NCBI GenBank assembly: GCA_024400565.1
Contig: JAKSMQ010000023.1
Span: 1-33,844 of the forward strand
Direction: 5' to 3'
From: Bacteroidales bacterium
GTDB taxonomy: Bacteria > Bacteroidota > Bacteroidia > Bacteroidales > P3
Length of the DNA: 33,844 nucleotides
The notes beneath the pieces were generated by a model. It ran no database searches, had not been told where the DNA came from, and saw only the letters and a list, made by a program, of their open reading frames with translations. Every line of letters starts with the position of its first letter. The first letter of the stretch is position 1. A program made the position numbers and the translations under genes. Shown piece after piece: positions 14,689 through 23,291 of the stretch.

Positions 14689-17600
14689 ATGAAACAGTAT
14701 CGTTTGATTAACAACGTCATCGGTTGGTTGATTGGTATAGCCGCATGTGTGGTCTATATCATGACTGCTGAGGCAACTGCCAGCTGGTGGGATTGTGGCG
14801 AATATATCGCTACTGCAGTTAAACTCGAAGTAGGCCATCCTCCTGGAGGTCCTACTTTCCAATTGCTTGGACGTATCTTTGCAATGTTCACCACACCCGA
14901 GAATGCAGCCTATGCAATCAATGTGATGAGTGCAGTAGTATCCGGATTGGGTATTATGTTCCTATATTGGACTATTACTCTACTCGGTAAGCTTATAATG
15001 CGCGATCCGGAGCCTTCGGTAAAAAATCCTCGCACCTGGGCTTTGTTCTTCTCGGGCATCGTAGGCGCTATGGCATATTGCTTCAGCGATACTTATTGGT
15101 TCTCTGCTGTCGAAGGTGAAGTATATGCTATGTCGTCGTTCTTTACGGCTGTAGTATTTTGGGCTATCCTGAAATGGGAAGAGCAAAGCGAAGATCCTCA
15201 TTCTCTGCGTTGGCTCATCTTGGTTTGCTTCCTTGTAGGATTGGCTATCGGTGTCCACCTACTCAACCTCTTGACCATTCCCGCAATTGTTTATGTTGTT
15301 TATTTCAAAAAATGGAAACAGACAACAGCCAAAGGATTTATCCTTAGTGGCATAATCTCATTGGTAATCCTTGCTGTAGTGCTTTGGGGTATTATCCCTG
15401 GCATAGTAAACCTCAGCAGTTCGTTCGACGTATTCTTTGTAAATACTCTCCATATGGGGTTCAACACAGGTACCATCGTTTACTTCCTGCTGATTGCTGC
15501 GGCAATAGTATGGGGCCTTTGGTATACTGGCACAAAGAAAAAGAACAAGCCCGTCATCAACGCCGCCATCCTCGGATTCCTGATGCTTGTAATCGGATAC
15601 AGCACTTTCTTCATCCTCGTTATCCGTTCCAACACCAATACTCCTCTCAACGAGAATGCTCCCAAGGATGCTGTGGCTTTGCGCGCATACCTGGGCCGCG
15701 AGCAGTATGGTCAGACTCCTCTGCTCTATGGTCAGTACTATACCGCAGGCTATCCTATCGGCAACGACGAGGGCTATACCAAATATGTAAAGGGTAAAGA
15801 CGAAAACGGCAAGGATGTCTATATTGCCAAGGCACATGCTCAGACTCCTGTCTACAACAAGCAGCATTGTGGAGCTTTCCCCCGCATGTACAGCAACGAT
15901 GAGTCCCAGTCCCGCCAGCATCCCCAGTTCTACAAACTCTGGGCAGAAGGCGGCCCCTCGGCAGGTCAGAAACCTTCGATGAGCCAGAACTTGAAATATT
16001 TCAACCGCTATCAGCTGGGCTGGATGTACTGGCGCTACTTTATGTGGAACTTTGCCGGTCGCCAGAATGATATTCAGGGACATCATTTCAACGATGACGG
16101 TTCTATCGATTATATGAACGGCAACTGGATTAGCGGTATCAAGTTCATTGATGCCATGCGTCTGGGTCCCCAGGATAACATTACCGACAATATGAAGGCC
16201 AATAAGGCAAGAAATACCTATTTCCTTCTTCCCTTGCTGCTTGGTATCATCGGTCTCGCTTTCCATTGCAAAGAAGACAGACGTGGTGCATTTGTCAACT
16301 TCATCATGTTCTTTATGACCGGTCTGGCAATTGCTATCTATCTTAATATGCCTCCCCGTCAGCCCCGTGAGCGTGACTATGCCTTTGTGGGTTCCTTCTA
16401 TTTCTATGCGGTATGGATCGGACTCGGCGTGATGGCTCTCTGCGATTGGATTGGCAAACTCGTCAAGAACGAGAAGGTTCGTATGGCCGTAAATGTGGCT
16501 GTATTTGCACTCTGCTTTGTGGCTGTTCCCGTTCGTATGTGTGCCGAGAACTGGGACGATCATGACCGTTCGGAGAAGACTGCTGCCCGCGACTTCGCCA
16601 AGAACTATATGGGCAACCTCAACAAGCAGGGTATTCTCGTTTCGTTTGGCGATAACGACACATTCCCCTTGTGGTATGCTCAGGAGGTAGAAGGCTTCCG
16701 TACCGATGTACGTATGCTCAACTACACTCTCTCAGGTATGCATTGGTACATAGAGCAGCTTTACAACAAGCTCTATGAAAGTGATCCTATCAAGCTCACG
16801 CTGCCTTATGAGGAATTCTATGGTCTGGGTCACGATGCCATCCTGATTAATGCCAATGGTACACAGGATTATCTTGAGGTCGAAGATATGCTTAAACTGC
16901 TCCGCGACCACAAAGAGCGTTTTACCACCACCGTAAGCTATGGCGGTAAGACCGAGCAGATGTATTATCTCCCCACCAAGAACTTCAAGATTACTATCGA
17001 CAAGAAGAAACTGGTAGAAAAGGGTGTAATACCTGCAGATATTGCTAACGAAATCGACTCTGTGATCCGTTTCACCATCAACTCCGGTCAGCTGTATCGT
17101 CACACCCTTATGATGCTCGACCTGATAGGAACCAATCATTTCGAGCGCGACCTCTATGTAATGGGTCCCGGTCATATCAAGGATGCGTTCCCCATCGTGG
17201 AGACCTACTGCATGCAAGACGGTCTGGTATACAAGATTGTTCCTTTCCAGACTCGCCCCGATACCCGTGCCCACATTCCTTATACCGACAACAGCTACGA
17301 TTATTTCGTGAATGGCTATGGTGATGGCAAGACCAAGACTCCTCTCGCTTGGGGTAATCTGGCTGCCAACATCTATGTGGATCCCATCTCGAATAATATG
17401 GGTGTCGTTCAGCGTCAGAATTTCATCACTATGGCTGAAGAGCTCCTCTTTAAGAATGATACAGCCAAGGCCCGCACAATTCTTGAAATAGCTGACAAGA
17501 ACTTCCCCAAGACCAACTTCCCCCACGATAAGTATTGCATATACTATATTAATGTATATAATGCAGCATTCGGAAAAGAGAAGGCGCTCGAGATCTGGAA

Positions 17601-17820
17601 TGACGTCTACGAATATTATAAGCAGGATCTGGCCTACGTGGCTCAGTACCAGAGTTCCAAGAATCGTAACTACGCTCAGGGAACACGTCACCAGTTGCAG
17701 GAAGATTGCAGTATTCTCTACACCCTGGCTGACTATGCTCGTAAACAATTTAAGGACGAGGCTCTTGCCAAGAAGGCAGAAGATCTCATCGCTCCTTATT
17801 CGTATATGTTTGCACAATAA
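14689..17820 (+). CDS. DUF2723 / TMEM260-type polytopic membrane protein
   Basis: A 1043-residue protein typical of Bacteroidota DUF2723 proteins. The N-terminal half has about 12 hydrophobic helices. Shortly after the first helix is an acidic WWDCGE motif (33-38), followed by GHPPGGPTFQLLG, at the position of the catalytic acidic pair in GT-C glycosyltransferases. The C-terminal half (about 600-1043) is mainly soluble, with a helical, TPR-like end. Eukaryotic TMEM260 is an O-mannosyltransferase, so a role in envelope protein glycosylation is plausible but inferred. It starts a run of plus-strand genes, with the ribbon-helix-helix gene 21 bp downstream. Confidence 0.9.
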   Translation: MKQYRLINNVIGWLIGIAACVVYIMTAEATASWWDCGEYIATAVKLEVGHPPGGPTFQLLGRIFAMFTTPENAAYAINVMSAVVSGLGIMFLYWTITLLGKLIMRDPEPSVKNPRTWALFFSGIVGAMAYCFSDTYWFSAVEGEVYAMSSFFTAVVFWAILKWEEQSEDPHSLRWLILVCFLVGLAIGVHLLNLLTIPAIVYVVYFKKWKQTTAKGFILSGIISLVILAVVLWGIIPGIVNLSSSFDVFFVNTLHMGFNTGTIVYFLLIAAAIVWGLWYTGTKKKNKPVINAAILGFLMLVIGYSTFFILVIRSNTNTPLNENAPKDAVALRAYLGREQYGQTPLLYGQYYTAGYPIGNDEGYTKYVKGKDENGKDVYIAKAHAQTPVYNKQHCGAFPRMYSNDESQSRQHPQFYKLWAEGGPSAGQKPSMSQNLKYFNRYQLGWMYWRYFMWNFAGRQNDIQGHHFNDDGSIDYMNGNWISGIKFIDAMRLGPQDNITDNMKANKARNTYFLLPLLLGIIGLAFHCKEDRRGAFVNFIMFFMTGLAIAIYLNMPPRQPRERDYAFVGSFYFYAVWIGLGVMALCDWIGKLVKNEKVRMAVNVAVFALCFVAVPVRMCAENWDDHDRSEKTAARDFAKNYMGNLNKQGILVSFGDNDTFPLWYAQEVEGFRTDVRMLNYTLSGMHWYIEQLYNKLYESDPIKLTLPYEEFYGLGHDAILINANGTQDYLEVEDMLKLLRDHKERFTTTVSYGGKTEQMYYLPTKNFKITIDKKKLVEKGVIPADIANEIDSVIRFTINSGQLYRHTLMMLDLIGTNHFERDLYVMGPGHIKDAFPIVETYCMQDGLVYKIVPFQTRPDTRAHIPYTDNSYDYFVNGYGDGKTKTPLAWGNLAANIYVDPISNNMGVVQRQNFITMAEELLFKNDTAKARTILEIADKNFPKTNFPHDKYCIYYINVYNAAFGKEKALEIWNDVYEYYKQDLAYVAQYQSSKNRNYAQGTRHQLQEDCSILYTLADYARKQFKDEALAKKAEDLIAPYSYMFAQ

Positions 17821-17841
17821 TATCTAGTATCTGACAATAAG

Positions 17842-18108
17842 ATGAATAGACCTGTATCAAAGCAGAAGAAGTTCAGCAAAGGCAAGAAAGTGTCGATGAC
17901 TCTGTCTCATCGCGATCTTGCTGTATTGCAGCGTTTTGCAGAGCAGGAAGGCTTAACCCGGGCTGTCGCCCTTCGTCATCTCGTAAAAGAAGGACTGAAG
18001 GAGGTGGCTGCCAATATGCCAGATCCTACTTCCAAAAACCAGCTGGATATCTTCGATTCGATGCAGATAGATATCTTCAACAACACTTCTAAGACTGACA
18101 ACCTTTGA
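17842..18108 (+). CDS. Small ribbon-helix-helix-like protein with two C-terminal QxDIF motifs
   Basis: An 88-residue protein. A basic N-terminus (KQKKFSKGKK, 7-16) leads into a strand-helix-helix unit, VSMTLSHRDLAVLQRF and then a second helix (about 17-55), as in MetJ/Arc DNA-binding proteins. The tail carries two copies of the same short motif 9 residues apart, QLDIF and QIDIF. Both resemble the QL(S/D)LF beta-clamp-binding pentapeptide. This suggests, but does not prove, contact with the replication clamp. The stop codon lies inside a UUCG-capped hairpin (18102-18125), and atpB starts 54 bp on. No toxin gene is adjacent, so an antitoxin role is not supported. Confidence 0.78.
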   Translation: MNRPVSKQKKFSKGKKVSMTLSHRDLAVLQRFAEQEGLTRAVALRHLVKEGLKEVAANMPDPTSKNQLDIFDSMQIDIFNNTSKTDNL

Positions 18109-18125
18109 GGCTTCGGCCTCAAAGG
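18102..18125 (+). terminator. UUCG-capped hairpin spanning a stop codon
   Basis: CCTTTGAGGC (18102-18111) and GCCTCAAAGG (18116-18125) form a perfect 10-bp stem with a TTCG loop. The TGA stop of the ribbon-helix-helix gene (18106-18108) is inside the left arm. There is no T-run afterwards, so it may be a weak terminator or an mRNA stability or processing hairpin rather than a full intrinsic terminator. Confidence 0.55.
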
Positions 18126-18162
18126 CGGTAGTCTGAGAGATTAACACCTTCAATACTGAGTA

Positions 18163-19305
18163 ATGAAAAAATTGATTCATACCATGATACTTCTAACCAT
18201 TATGGCTGTTACTATGCCTATGATGGCTAACGAAGATGTCTCTTCCCCAACCGATACTTCATCGGTATCACAGGTTACGGAGGACGCTGAAGGATCGTTA
18301 AATCCCGGTGCTGTGATTATCGGACACATTGCAGACATCCATTCGTGGCATCTCTTTGACTACTACGATAAGCAGGGAGTAGAACATGCTGTGGCTATTC
18401 CTCTGCCCATTATTCTCATAAACGATGGCCATGTGGATATGTTTATGAGCAGCCGTTTCCATCATGGACATGCAACCTATAAAGGTTATGCCCTGATAGG
18501 CGGCGGACAGGAGAAAGAAGAGATAGTCTGTGTGGACGGAGAGGGTAACATTATCCTGAACGAAGACGGTTCCCAGAAGAAACCTATCGACCTCTCTATC
18601 TCCAAGATTCCTGCTGCTATCATGATAGCTGTGGCTCTTCTGATAGCTATTGTACTCTATTCTGCCCGACAGTATAAGAAGCGTGGCACCGAAGCTCCTC
18701 AGGGTGTACAGTCTCTGGTAGAGATGCTGGTCTGTCATGTTCGCGACGATATGGCTAAACCCATGATAGGTCACAAGTACGAAAAATACTTGCCCTACCT
18801 TCTGACCCTATTCTTCTTTATCTTTTTCTGTAACATATTGGGCATTATACCATTCTTCCCCGCAGGTGCCAATATTACCGGCAATATTGTTGTGACAGGA
18901 GTATTGGCTCTCATTACATTCCTGATATGCAACCTCAGCGGCAATAAGCACTACTGGAAGGATATTTTTAATACACCAGGAGTCCCCGCTTGGCTGAAGA
19001 TTTTCCCACTGATGCCTGTAGTGGAACTGATAGGTGTGTTTACCAAGCCTATTGTGCTGATGATACGTCTGTTTGCCAATATGACAGCAGGGCATATCGT
19101 TATCCTGGGCTTCGTAGTCATTATCTTTATCCTTTCCAATACTTTTGGTCCTGCAGTAGGTGGTTCGATTAGTGTGATATCAGTTCTATTGTCTGTATTT
19201 ATCAGCGCACTCGAATGCCTTGTAGCCTATATTCAGGCTTATGTATTCACCATGCTTACTTCATTATATATTGGTATGGCAGTAGAAGAACCCGAGGCAG
19301 AATAA
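18163..19305 (+). CDS. atpB: ATP synthase F0 subunit a
   Basis: A 380-residue protein. It has the signal-peptide-like N-terminus and extended extracytoplasmic segment (about 20-150) seen in Bacteroidota AtpB, followed by five to six membrane helices. The essential arginine is R302 in IRLFANMTAGH, and the last helices contain ISALECLVAYIQAYVFTML. Subunit a carries the proton or sodium half-channels next to the c-ring. Oddly, no other ATP synthase gene is adjacent: a ribbon-helix-helix gene lies upstream and pgk starts 61 bp downstream. In many relatives atpB is followed by atpE, atpF, atpH, atpA and atpG. The reading frame is intact with no missing key residue, so it is probably functional with partners encoded elsewhere. 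Confidence 0.95.
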   Translation: MKKLIHTMILLTIMAVTMPMMANEDVSSPTDTSSVSQVTEDAEGSLNPGAVIIGHIADIHSWHLFDYYDKQGVEHAVAIPLPIILINDGHVDMFMSSRFHHGHATYKGYALIGGGQEKEEIVCVDGEGNIILNEDGSQKKPIDLSISKIPAAIMIAVALLIAIVLYSARQYKKRGTEAPQGVQSLVEMLVCHVRDDMAKPMIGHKYEKYLPYLLTLFFFIFFCNILGIIPFFPAGANITGNIVVTGVLALITFLICNLSGNKHYWKDIFNTPGVPAWLKIFPLMPVVELIGVFTKPIVLMIRLFANMTAGHIVILGFVVIIFILSNTFGPAVGGSISVISVLLSVFISALECLVAYIQAYVFTMLTSLYIGMAVEEPEAE

Positions 19306-19366
19306 CCAGGAATAGCAATACTTAGAATAAACATCAATACATTATTACATAAAATAACAATTAACC

Positions 19367-20557
19367 ATGCAATCAATCAAAGACATTAATTTCGCAGGCC
19401 GTAAGGTACTTCTCCGCGTGGACTTTAATGTGCCCGTTGACGAAAATAAGAACATTACCGATGACACTCGTATGCGCGAGTCTCTCCCCACTATCACCAA
19501 ACTACTCAACGATGGTGCAGCTATTATTATTATGGCTCACTTTGGTCGTCCCAAGGGTGGTTTTGATGCAGATCTGTCTCTTGCTCCTGTAGCAAAACAT
19601 CTGGAAGAACTCATCGGACGTCCCGTAGTATTTACCCAGGAACTTCTTGGTCCTAAGGTAAGTGAGATGGCTCAGGCCCTCAAAGGTGGTGAGGTAATGC
19701 TCCTCGAAAATATCCGTTTCTATCCCGAAGAAACCAAGGGTGGCGTTGAATTAGCAGAACAACTCTCCAAACTGGGCGATTGCTACATCAACGATGCATT
19801 CGGTGCAGCACACCGCGAGCATAGCTCTACCGCCGTCATCGCCCGTTTCTTCCCCAATGACAAATATTTCGGATTCCTTATGGAAAACGAAGTCCGCAAC
19901 CTTGAGAAGCTGATGCAGAATCCCGCACGTCCCTTTACCGCTATCATCGGTGGCTCTAAGGTAAGCAGCAAGATTGGTATTATCGAAAACCTTCTCAATA
20001 AGGTAGACAACATCGTTATCATCGGAGGTATGCGTTATACCTTTACTAAGGCTATGGGCGGACAGATCGGAAAGAGCATCTGTGAGGATGATAAGATGGA
20101 TCTCGCTCTTGATTTGATGAAGCGTATGGACGCCAAGGGTGTGAAATATTTTATTCCTACCGACAGTCTTATCGCTGATGATTTCTCCAATAATGCCAAT
20201 ACCAAGATTGTTCCCGCCGGCGAAGTTCCCGCTGATTGGGAGAGTATGGATATAGGTCCTGACAGCTGCAAGATGCTTCGCGATGTGATTATGCAGAGCA
20301 AAGCTATTCTATGGAATGGCCCTGCGGGTGTATTTGAGATTCCTGCTTTTGCTAATGGAACCAAAGAGATTGCTACCTATGTTGCCGAAGCTTGCAAGCA
20401 GGGTTGCTTTGCAGCAGTAGGTGGTGGCGATAGCGTGGCTGCTGTTAAGCAGATGGGTATTGCCGACCAGATGAGCTATGTATCTACCGGTGGTGGTGCT
20501 ATGCTCGAATATCTTGAAGGGAAAGTTCTTCCCGGTATCAAAGCTATTCAGGAATAA
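19367..20557 (+). CDS. pgk: Phosphoglycerate kinase
   Basis: A 396-residue glycolytic enzyme of usual length. It transfers phosphate between 1,3-bisphosphoglycerate and ADP in the cytoplasm. Hallmarks are KVLLRVDFNVP (13-23), the substrate-binding AHFGRPKG stretch (about 57-64), the AAHREHSS loop (near 146-153), the nucleotide-binding GGSKVSSKI segment (about 195-203) and the C-terminal GGGDSVAAV and STGGGAMLEYLEG. It lies 61 bp after atpB without a visible promoter box, so the two may share a transcript. A hairpin at 20575-20600 follows its stop. Confidence 0.97.
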   Translation: MQSIKDINFAGRKVLLRVDFNVPVDENKNITDDTRMRESLPTITKLLNDGAAIIIMAHFGRPKGGFDADLSLAPVAKHLEELIGRPVVFTQELLGPKVSEMAQALKGGEVMLLENIRFYPEETKGGVELAEQLSKLGDCYINDAFGAAHREHSSTAVIARFFPNDKYFGFLMENEVRNLEKLMQNPARPFTAIIGGSKVSSKIGIIENLLNKVDNIVIIGGMRYTFTKAMGGQIGKSICEDDKMDLALDLMKRMDAKGVKYFIPTDSLIADDFSNNANTKIVPAGEVPADWESMDIGPDSCKMLRDVIMQSKAILWNGPAGVFEIPAFANGTKEIATYVAEACKQGCFAAVGGGDSVAAVKQMGIADQMSYVSTGGGAMLEYLEGKVLPGIKAIQE

Positions 20558-20574
20558 TAATTATTACCTATAGA

Positions 20575-20600
20575 AAGGGCGGCTCATTGCGGTCGCCCTT
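20575..20600 (+). terminator. Terminator-like hairpin after pgk
   Basis: AAGGGCG (20575-20581) pairs with CGCCCTT (20594-20600), with further inner pairing. The downstream tract CTTCTATTTC is only moderately T-rich. It lies 17 bp past the pgk stop and 20 bp before the next gene. Confidence 0.65.
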
Positions 20601-20620
20601 CTTCTATTTCATATTCTATT

Positions 20621-21019
20621 ATGCAGAAAGCGTTGGATTTTCTTGATACTCATCGCGATGTAGCCTTTGCTACAGTAGGAGACAATCGCCCTCAGATACG
20701 TGTGTTTCAGATAATGAAACGTAGGGATAATGATCTCTTTTTTGCTACTTCAGCCAAGAAAGAAGTCTACTTTCAACTGCAGCAGAATCCTGCTGTCGAG
20801 CTTCTGGCTATGGAGGGAGACCTGTCAGTCCGAGTGAAAGGTGAGGCACACTTTGATGTAGATGATACAACGAGTCAGGAAATATACAACGGAAATGACA
20901 TTCTGAAGAGGTTATACTCCGACTATAGAGCAATGGTTTATTTCCGTATACCCATCAGCTCTATGGACTACTACGATTTGCAGCCCACTCCTCCTGTGCT
21001 GGAACATTATACTTTATAG
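20621..21019 (+). CDS. Pyridoxamine 5'-phosphate oxidase-family (FMN-binding split barrel) protein
   Basis: A 132-residue single-domain split-barrel protein. The opening LDTHRDVAFATVGDNRPQIRVF is typical of small PNPOx-like flavin-binding proteins, and the FFATSAKKEVYFQLQQNP block also fits. Such proteins are dimers that bind FMN or F420/heme-like cofactors and often act as oxidoreductases. The true pyridoxine-pathway PdxH is longer and has extra C-terminal residues that are absent here, so a PdxH function is unlikely. It lies between pgk and a YgiQ-type gene (53 bp downstream). The substrate is unknown. Confidence 0.85.
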   Translation: MQKALDFLDTHRDVAFATVGDNRPQIRVFQIMKRRDNDLFFATSAKKEVYFQLQQNPAVELLAMEGDLSVRVKGEAHFDVDDTTSQEIYNGNDILKRLYSDYRAMVYFRIPISSMDYYDLQPTPPVLEHYTL

Positions 21020-21072
21020 ACAAGAACTCATAGGAAAATCTATCCGATTACAGCAATTATATCTACACATTA

Positions 21073-22851
21073 ATGCATTTTCTCCCTATTACATTAGAAG
21101 AAGTCAAGCGTCTGGGCTGGTCAGAAGTCGATGTTATCATAGTATCGGGTGATGCTTATGTGGATCATCCTTCATTCGGAACCGCTGTTATCGGTCGTTC
21201 TCTTGAGGCTGCCGGTTATCGTGTGGCTATCATCCCACAACCTAACTGGCGTGATGATTTGCGCGATTTCCGCAAGTTTGGTGCCCCCAGACTATTCTTC
21301 TGTGTAACATCAGGCTGTATGGATAGTATGGTCAACCACTATACCGCAGCCCGTCGTCTGCGTCACGATGATGCCTATACCCCTGGCGGAGAATCGGGAT
21401 TTCGTCCAGATAGAGCTACTTATGTATATTCTCGCATTCTCAAACAACAATATCCCAATGTTCCAGTTCTTATTGGTGGCATAGAGGCATCTATGCGTCG
21501 TCTGGCTCATTATGATTATTGGGACGACAAGCTGTTTCCTTCTATCCTGGCTGATACTCCAGCCGATATTCTTACTTACGGAATGGGTGAGAAACTGATA
21601 GTAAAGATGGCTCAGATGATAGATTGCGGAGAATCTATCGAGTCGTTGCAGCAGTTGCCTCAACAGGCATACATTACAGATAAGAAACCTCAGATAGAAG
21701 GAGCTATCTGGCTGCATAGTTTTGAAGAGTGTCAGAAGTCGAAACGCAAACATGCTGAGAACTTTCATCATATTGAAAAGGAGAGTAACAAGATAATAGC
21801 ATCCACTCTCATTCAGCCGCATGGCAATAAGTGGGTTGTAGTCAATCCTCCTGATATGCCCTTTACTCAGGATGAGATAGATGCATCCTTCGACCTTCCT
21901 TATCTCCGTCAGCCTCATCCCAAGTATAAGAAACGTGGTCCTATTCCTGCTTTCGAGATGATTAAACATTCTATCAATAGTCATAGAGGATGTTTTGGAG
22001 GCTGTTCCTTCTGTACAATTAGCGCCCATCAGGGTAAACAGATAGTTTCGCGTAGCGAAGAAAGTATTCTCAAAGAGCTGGAACTTGTGGTTTCTATGCC
22101 CGATTTCCATGGAACCATCAGCGATCTGGGAGGTCCTTCCGCCAATATGTACCGCATGCAGGGAAAGGATAAAGAGCTTTGCAAGAAGTGCTCCAGATAC
22201 TCTTGCATTCAACCCAACCATTGTGCCAACCTACAGAGCGACCATAGTCATATTGTAGATCTCTACAAAAAGGTGTCTTCTCATCCTAAGGTGAAGCACC
22301 TTTTTATCGGAAGTGGTATCCGTTACGACCTTTTTACTGAGCGTAATGGAGGCTTCCGCTATTTCAAAGAGGTTGTTCTGCACCATGTGAGTGGCCGACT
22401 CAAAGTGGCTCCCGAACATACCTCCAGCGAGGTTCTCAAGATTATGCGCAAGCCGTCTTTCGATCTTTTCATTCGTACCAAACGCGATTTCGATGAAATA
22501 TGTCGCCAGGCAGGATTGCGCTATCAGCTTATTCCTTATTTCATCTCTTCTCATCCTGGGTGCAGACTCAGCGATATGGCAGATTTGGCTGTCCAGATGA
22601 AGAAGCTGGGTTATAGACTTGAGCAGGTTCAAGATTTTACTCCCACACCTATGACGCTTGCAACAGAGATGTATTACACGGGTATTAACCCTGAAACGAT
22701 GCAGCCTATCTATGTTGCGACTCATCCTAACGAGAAGAAAGAGCAGAATCTACTCTTCTTCTATTATAAGCGAGAGTTGCATCCTGCTATCAAACAGGCT
22801 TTGGTCAAGAGTCATAATCAGCATTATCTTGCTAAGTTGGGTATCCGATAA
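21073..22851 (+). CDS. YgiQ-family (UPF0313) radical SAM protein
   Basis: A 592-residue protein. The N-terminal part (about 1-290) has the YgiQ signature beginnings (LPITLEEVKRLGW, then SGDAYVDHPSFG). The radical SAM motif C307-x3-C311-x2-C314 lies in HRGCFGGCSFCTISAHQGK. A Cys-rich segment with CKKCSRYSC and a later HHVSGRLKVAPEHTS match the family. The enzymatic reaction of YgiQ proteins is not established. The protein is full length and cytoplasmic. The start at 21073 is supported by the conserved N-terminus. It is the last gene of the plus-strand run and faces a convergent gene across a repeat-bearing gap. Confidence 0.92.
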   Translation: MHFLPITLEEVKRLGWSEVDVIIVSGDAYVDHPSFGTAVIGRSLEAAGYRVAIIPQPNWRDDLRDFRKFGAPRLFFCVTSGCMDSMVNHYTAARRLRHDDAYTPGGESGFRPDRATYVYSRILKQQYPNVPVLIGGIEASMRRLAHYDYWDDKLFPSILADTPADILTYGMGEKLIVKMAQMIDCGESIESLQQLPQQAYITDKKPQIEGAIWLHSFEECQKSKRKHAENFHHIEKESNKIIASTLIQPHGNKWVVVNPPDMPFTQDEIDASFDLPYLRQPHPKYKKRGPIPAFEMIKHSINSHRGCFGGCSFCTISAHQGKQIVSRSEESILKELELVVSMPDFHGTISDLGGPSANMYRMQGKDKELCKKCSRYSCIQPNHCANLQSDHSHIVDLYKKVSSHPKVKHLFIGSGIRYDLFTERNGGFRYFKEVVLHHVSGRLKVAPEHTSSEVLKIMRKPSFDLFIRTKRDFDEICRQAGLRYQLIPYFISSHPGCRLSDMADLAVQMKKLGYRLEQVQDFTPTPMTLATEMYYTGINPETMQPIYVATHPNEKKEQNLLFFYYKRELHPAIKQALVKSHNQHYLAKLGIR

Positions 22852-23291
22852 CCCCCAAATAGCAAGACTCTCTACCCGTTTTCCTAAGTAAAATAAGCAA
22901 CTAGAAATCTTCTTTGTTTCTAGTCTGTTGTTTCTATCGTGCATTATTGGCTATTAAGAGGAATCCTTCCTAGCGGAGAAACGTGTGTTCTTGAAAGTAT
23001 ATTATCTTATCGCCAGGAGATGTTAGATTCAAGGTTCATAGTATAATAGTACCACTCTCACTCGGTATAGACAATGTTTTATTAATCTAATTTCCCACAA
23101 GGGTAAGATAGAAACTATGGGATGACTTCCTTTAATTAGCATGATACAACTTCCAGGAAGGCAGGTTGCAAGGCTTTATTCTCGGTTGGTATTATGTTAC
23201 TATGCTGTTTATGTCCCCTAACCATGCTGTTTAATAGGACTAAATATGCTGTTTAGAATGTCTAAACAGCATACTTTGTAGAAAGGAAATG
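22852..23291. other. Gene-free convergent intergenic region
   Basis: This 440-bp gap between convergent genes has no believable gene. The left 340 bp look featureless. The right end holds three 22-bp repeats and a perfect 13-bp inverted repeat (23201-23273). Confidence 0.6.
23201..23273 (+). repeat. 22-bp tandem repeats ending in a perfect palindrome
   Basis: TATGCTGTTTA (23201), CATGCTGTTTA (23223) and TATGCTGTTTA (23245) are spaced exactly 22 bp apart. The last copy forms a perfect 13-bp inverted repeat, TATGCTGTTTAGA (23245-23257) with TCTAAACAGCATA (23261-23273) around ATG. It could act as a bidirectional terminator for the convergent genes, but it lacks GC richness and T-runs. The 11-mer is shared with the array at 13006-13082. 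Confidence 0.8.

Noticed and set aside
15358-16563. A 401-codon antisense open frame inside the DUF2723 gene
   Set aside because: Codon shadow of a conserved 1043-residue protein; no signature of its own.
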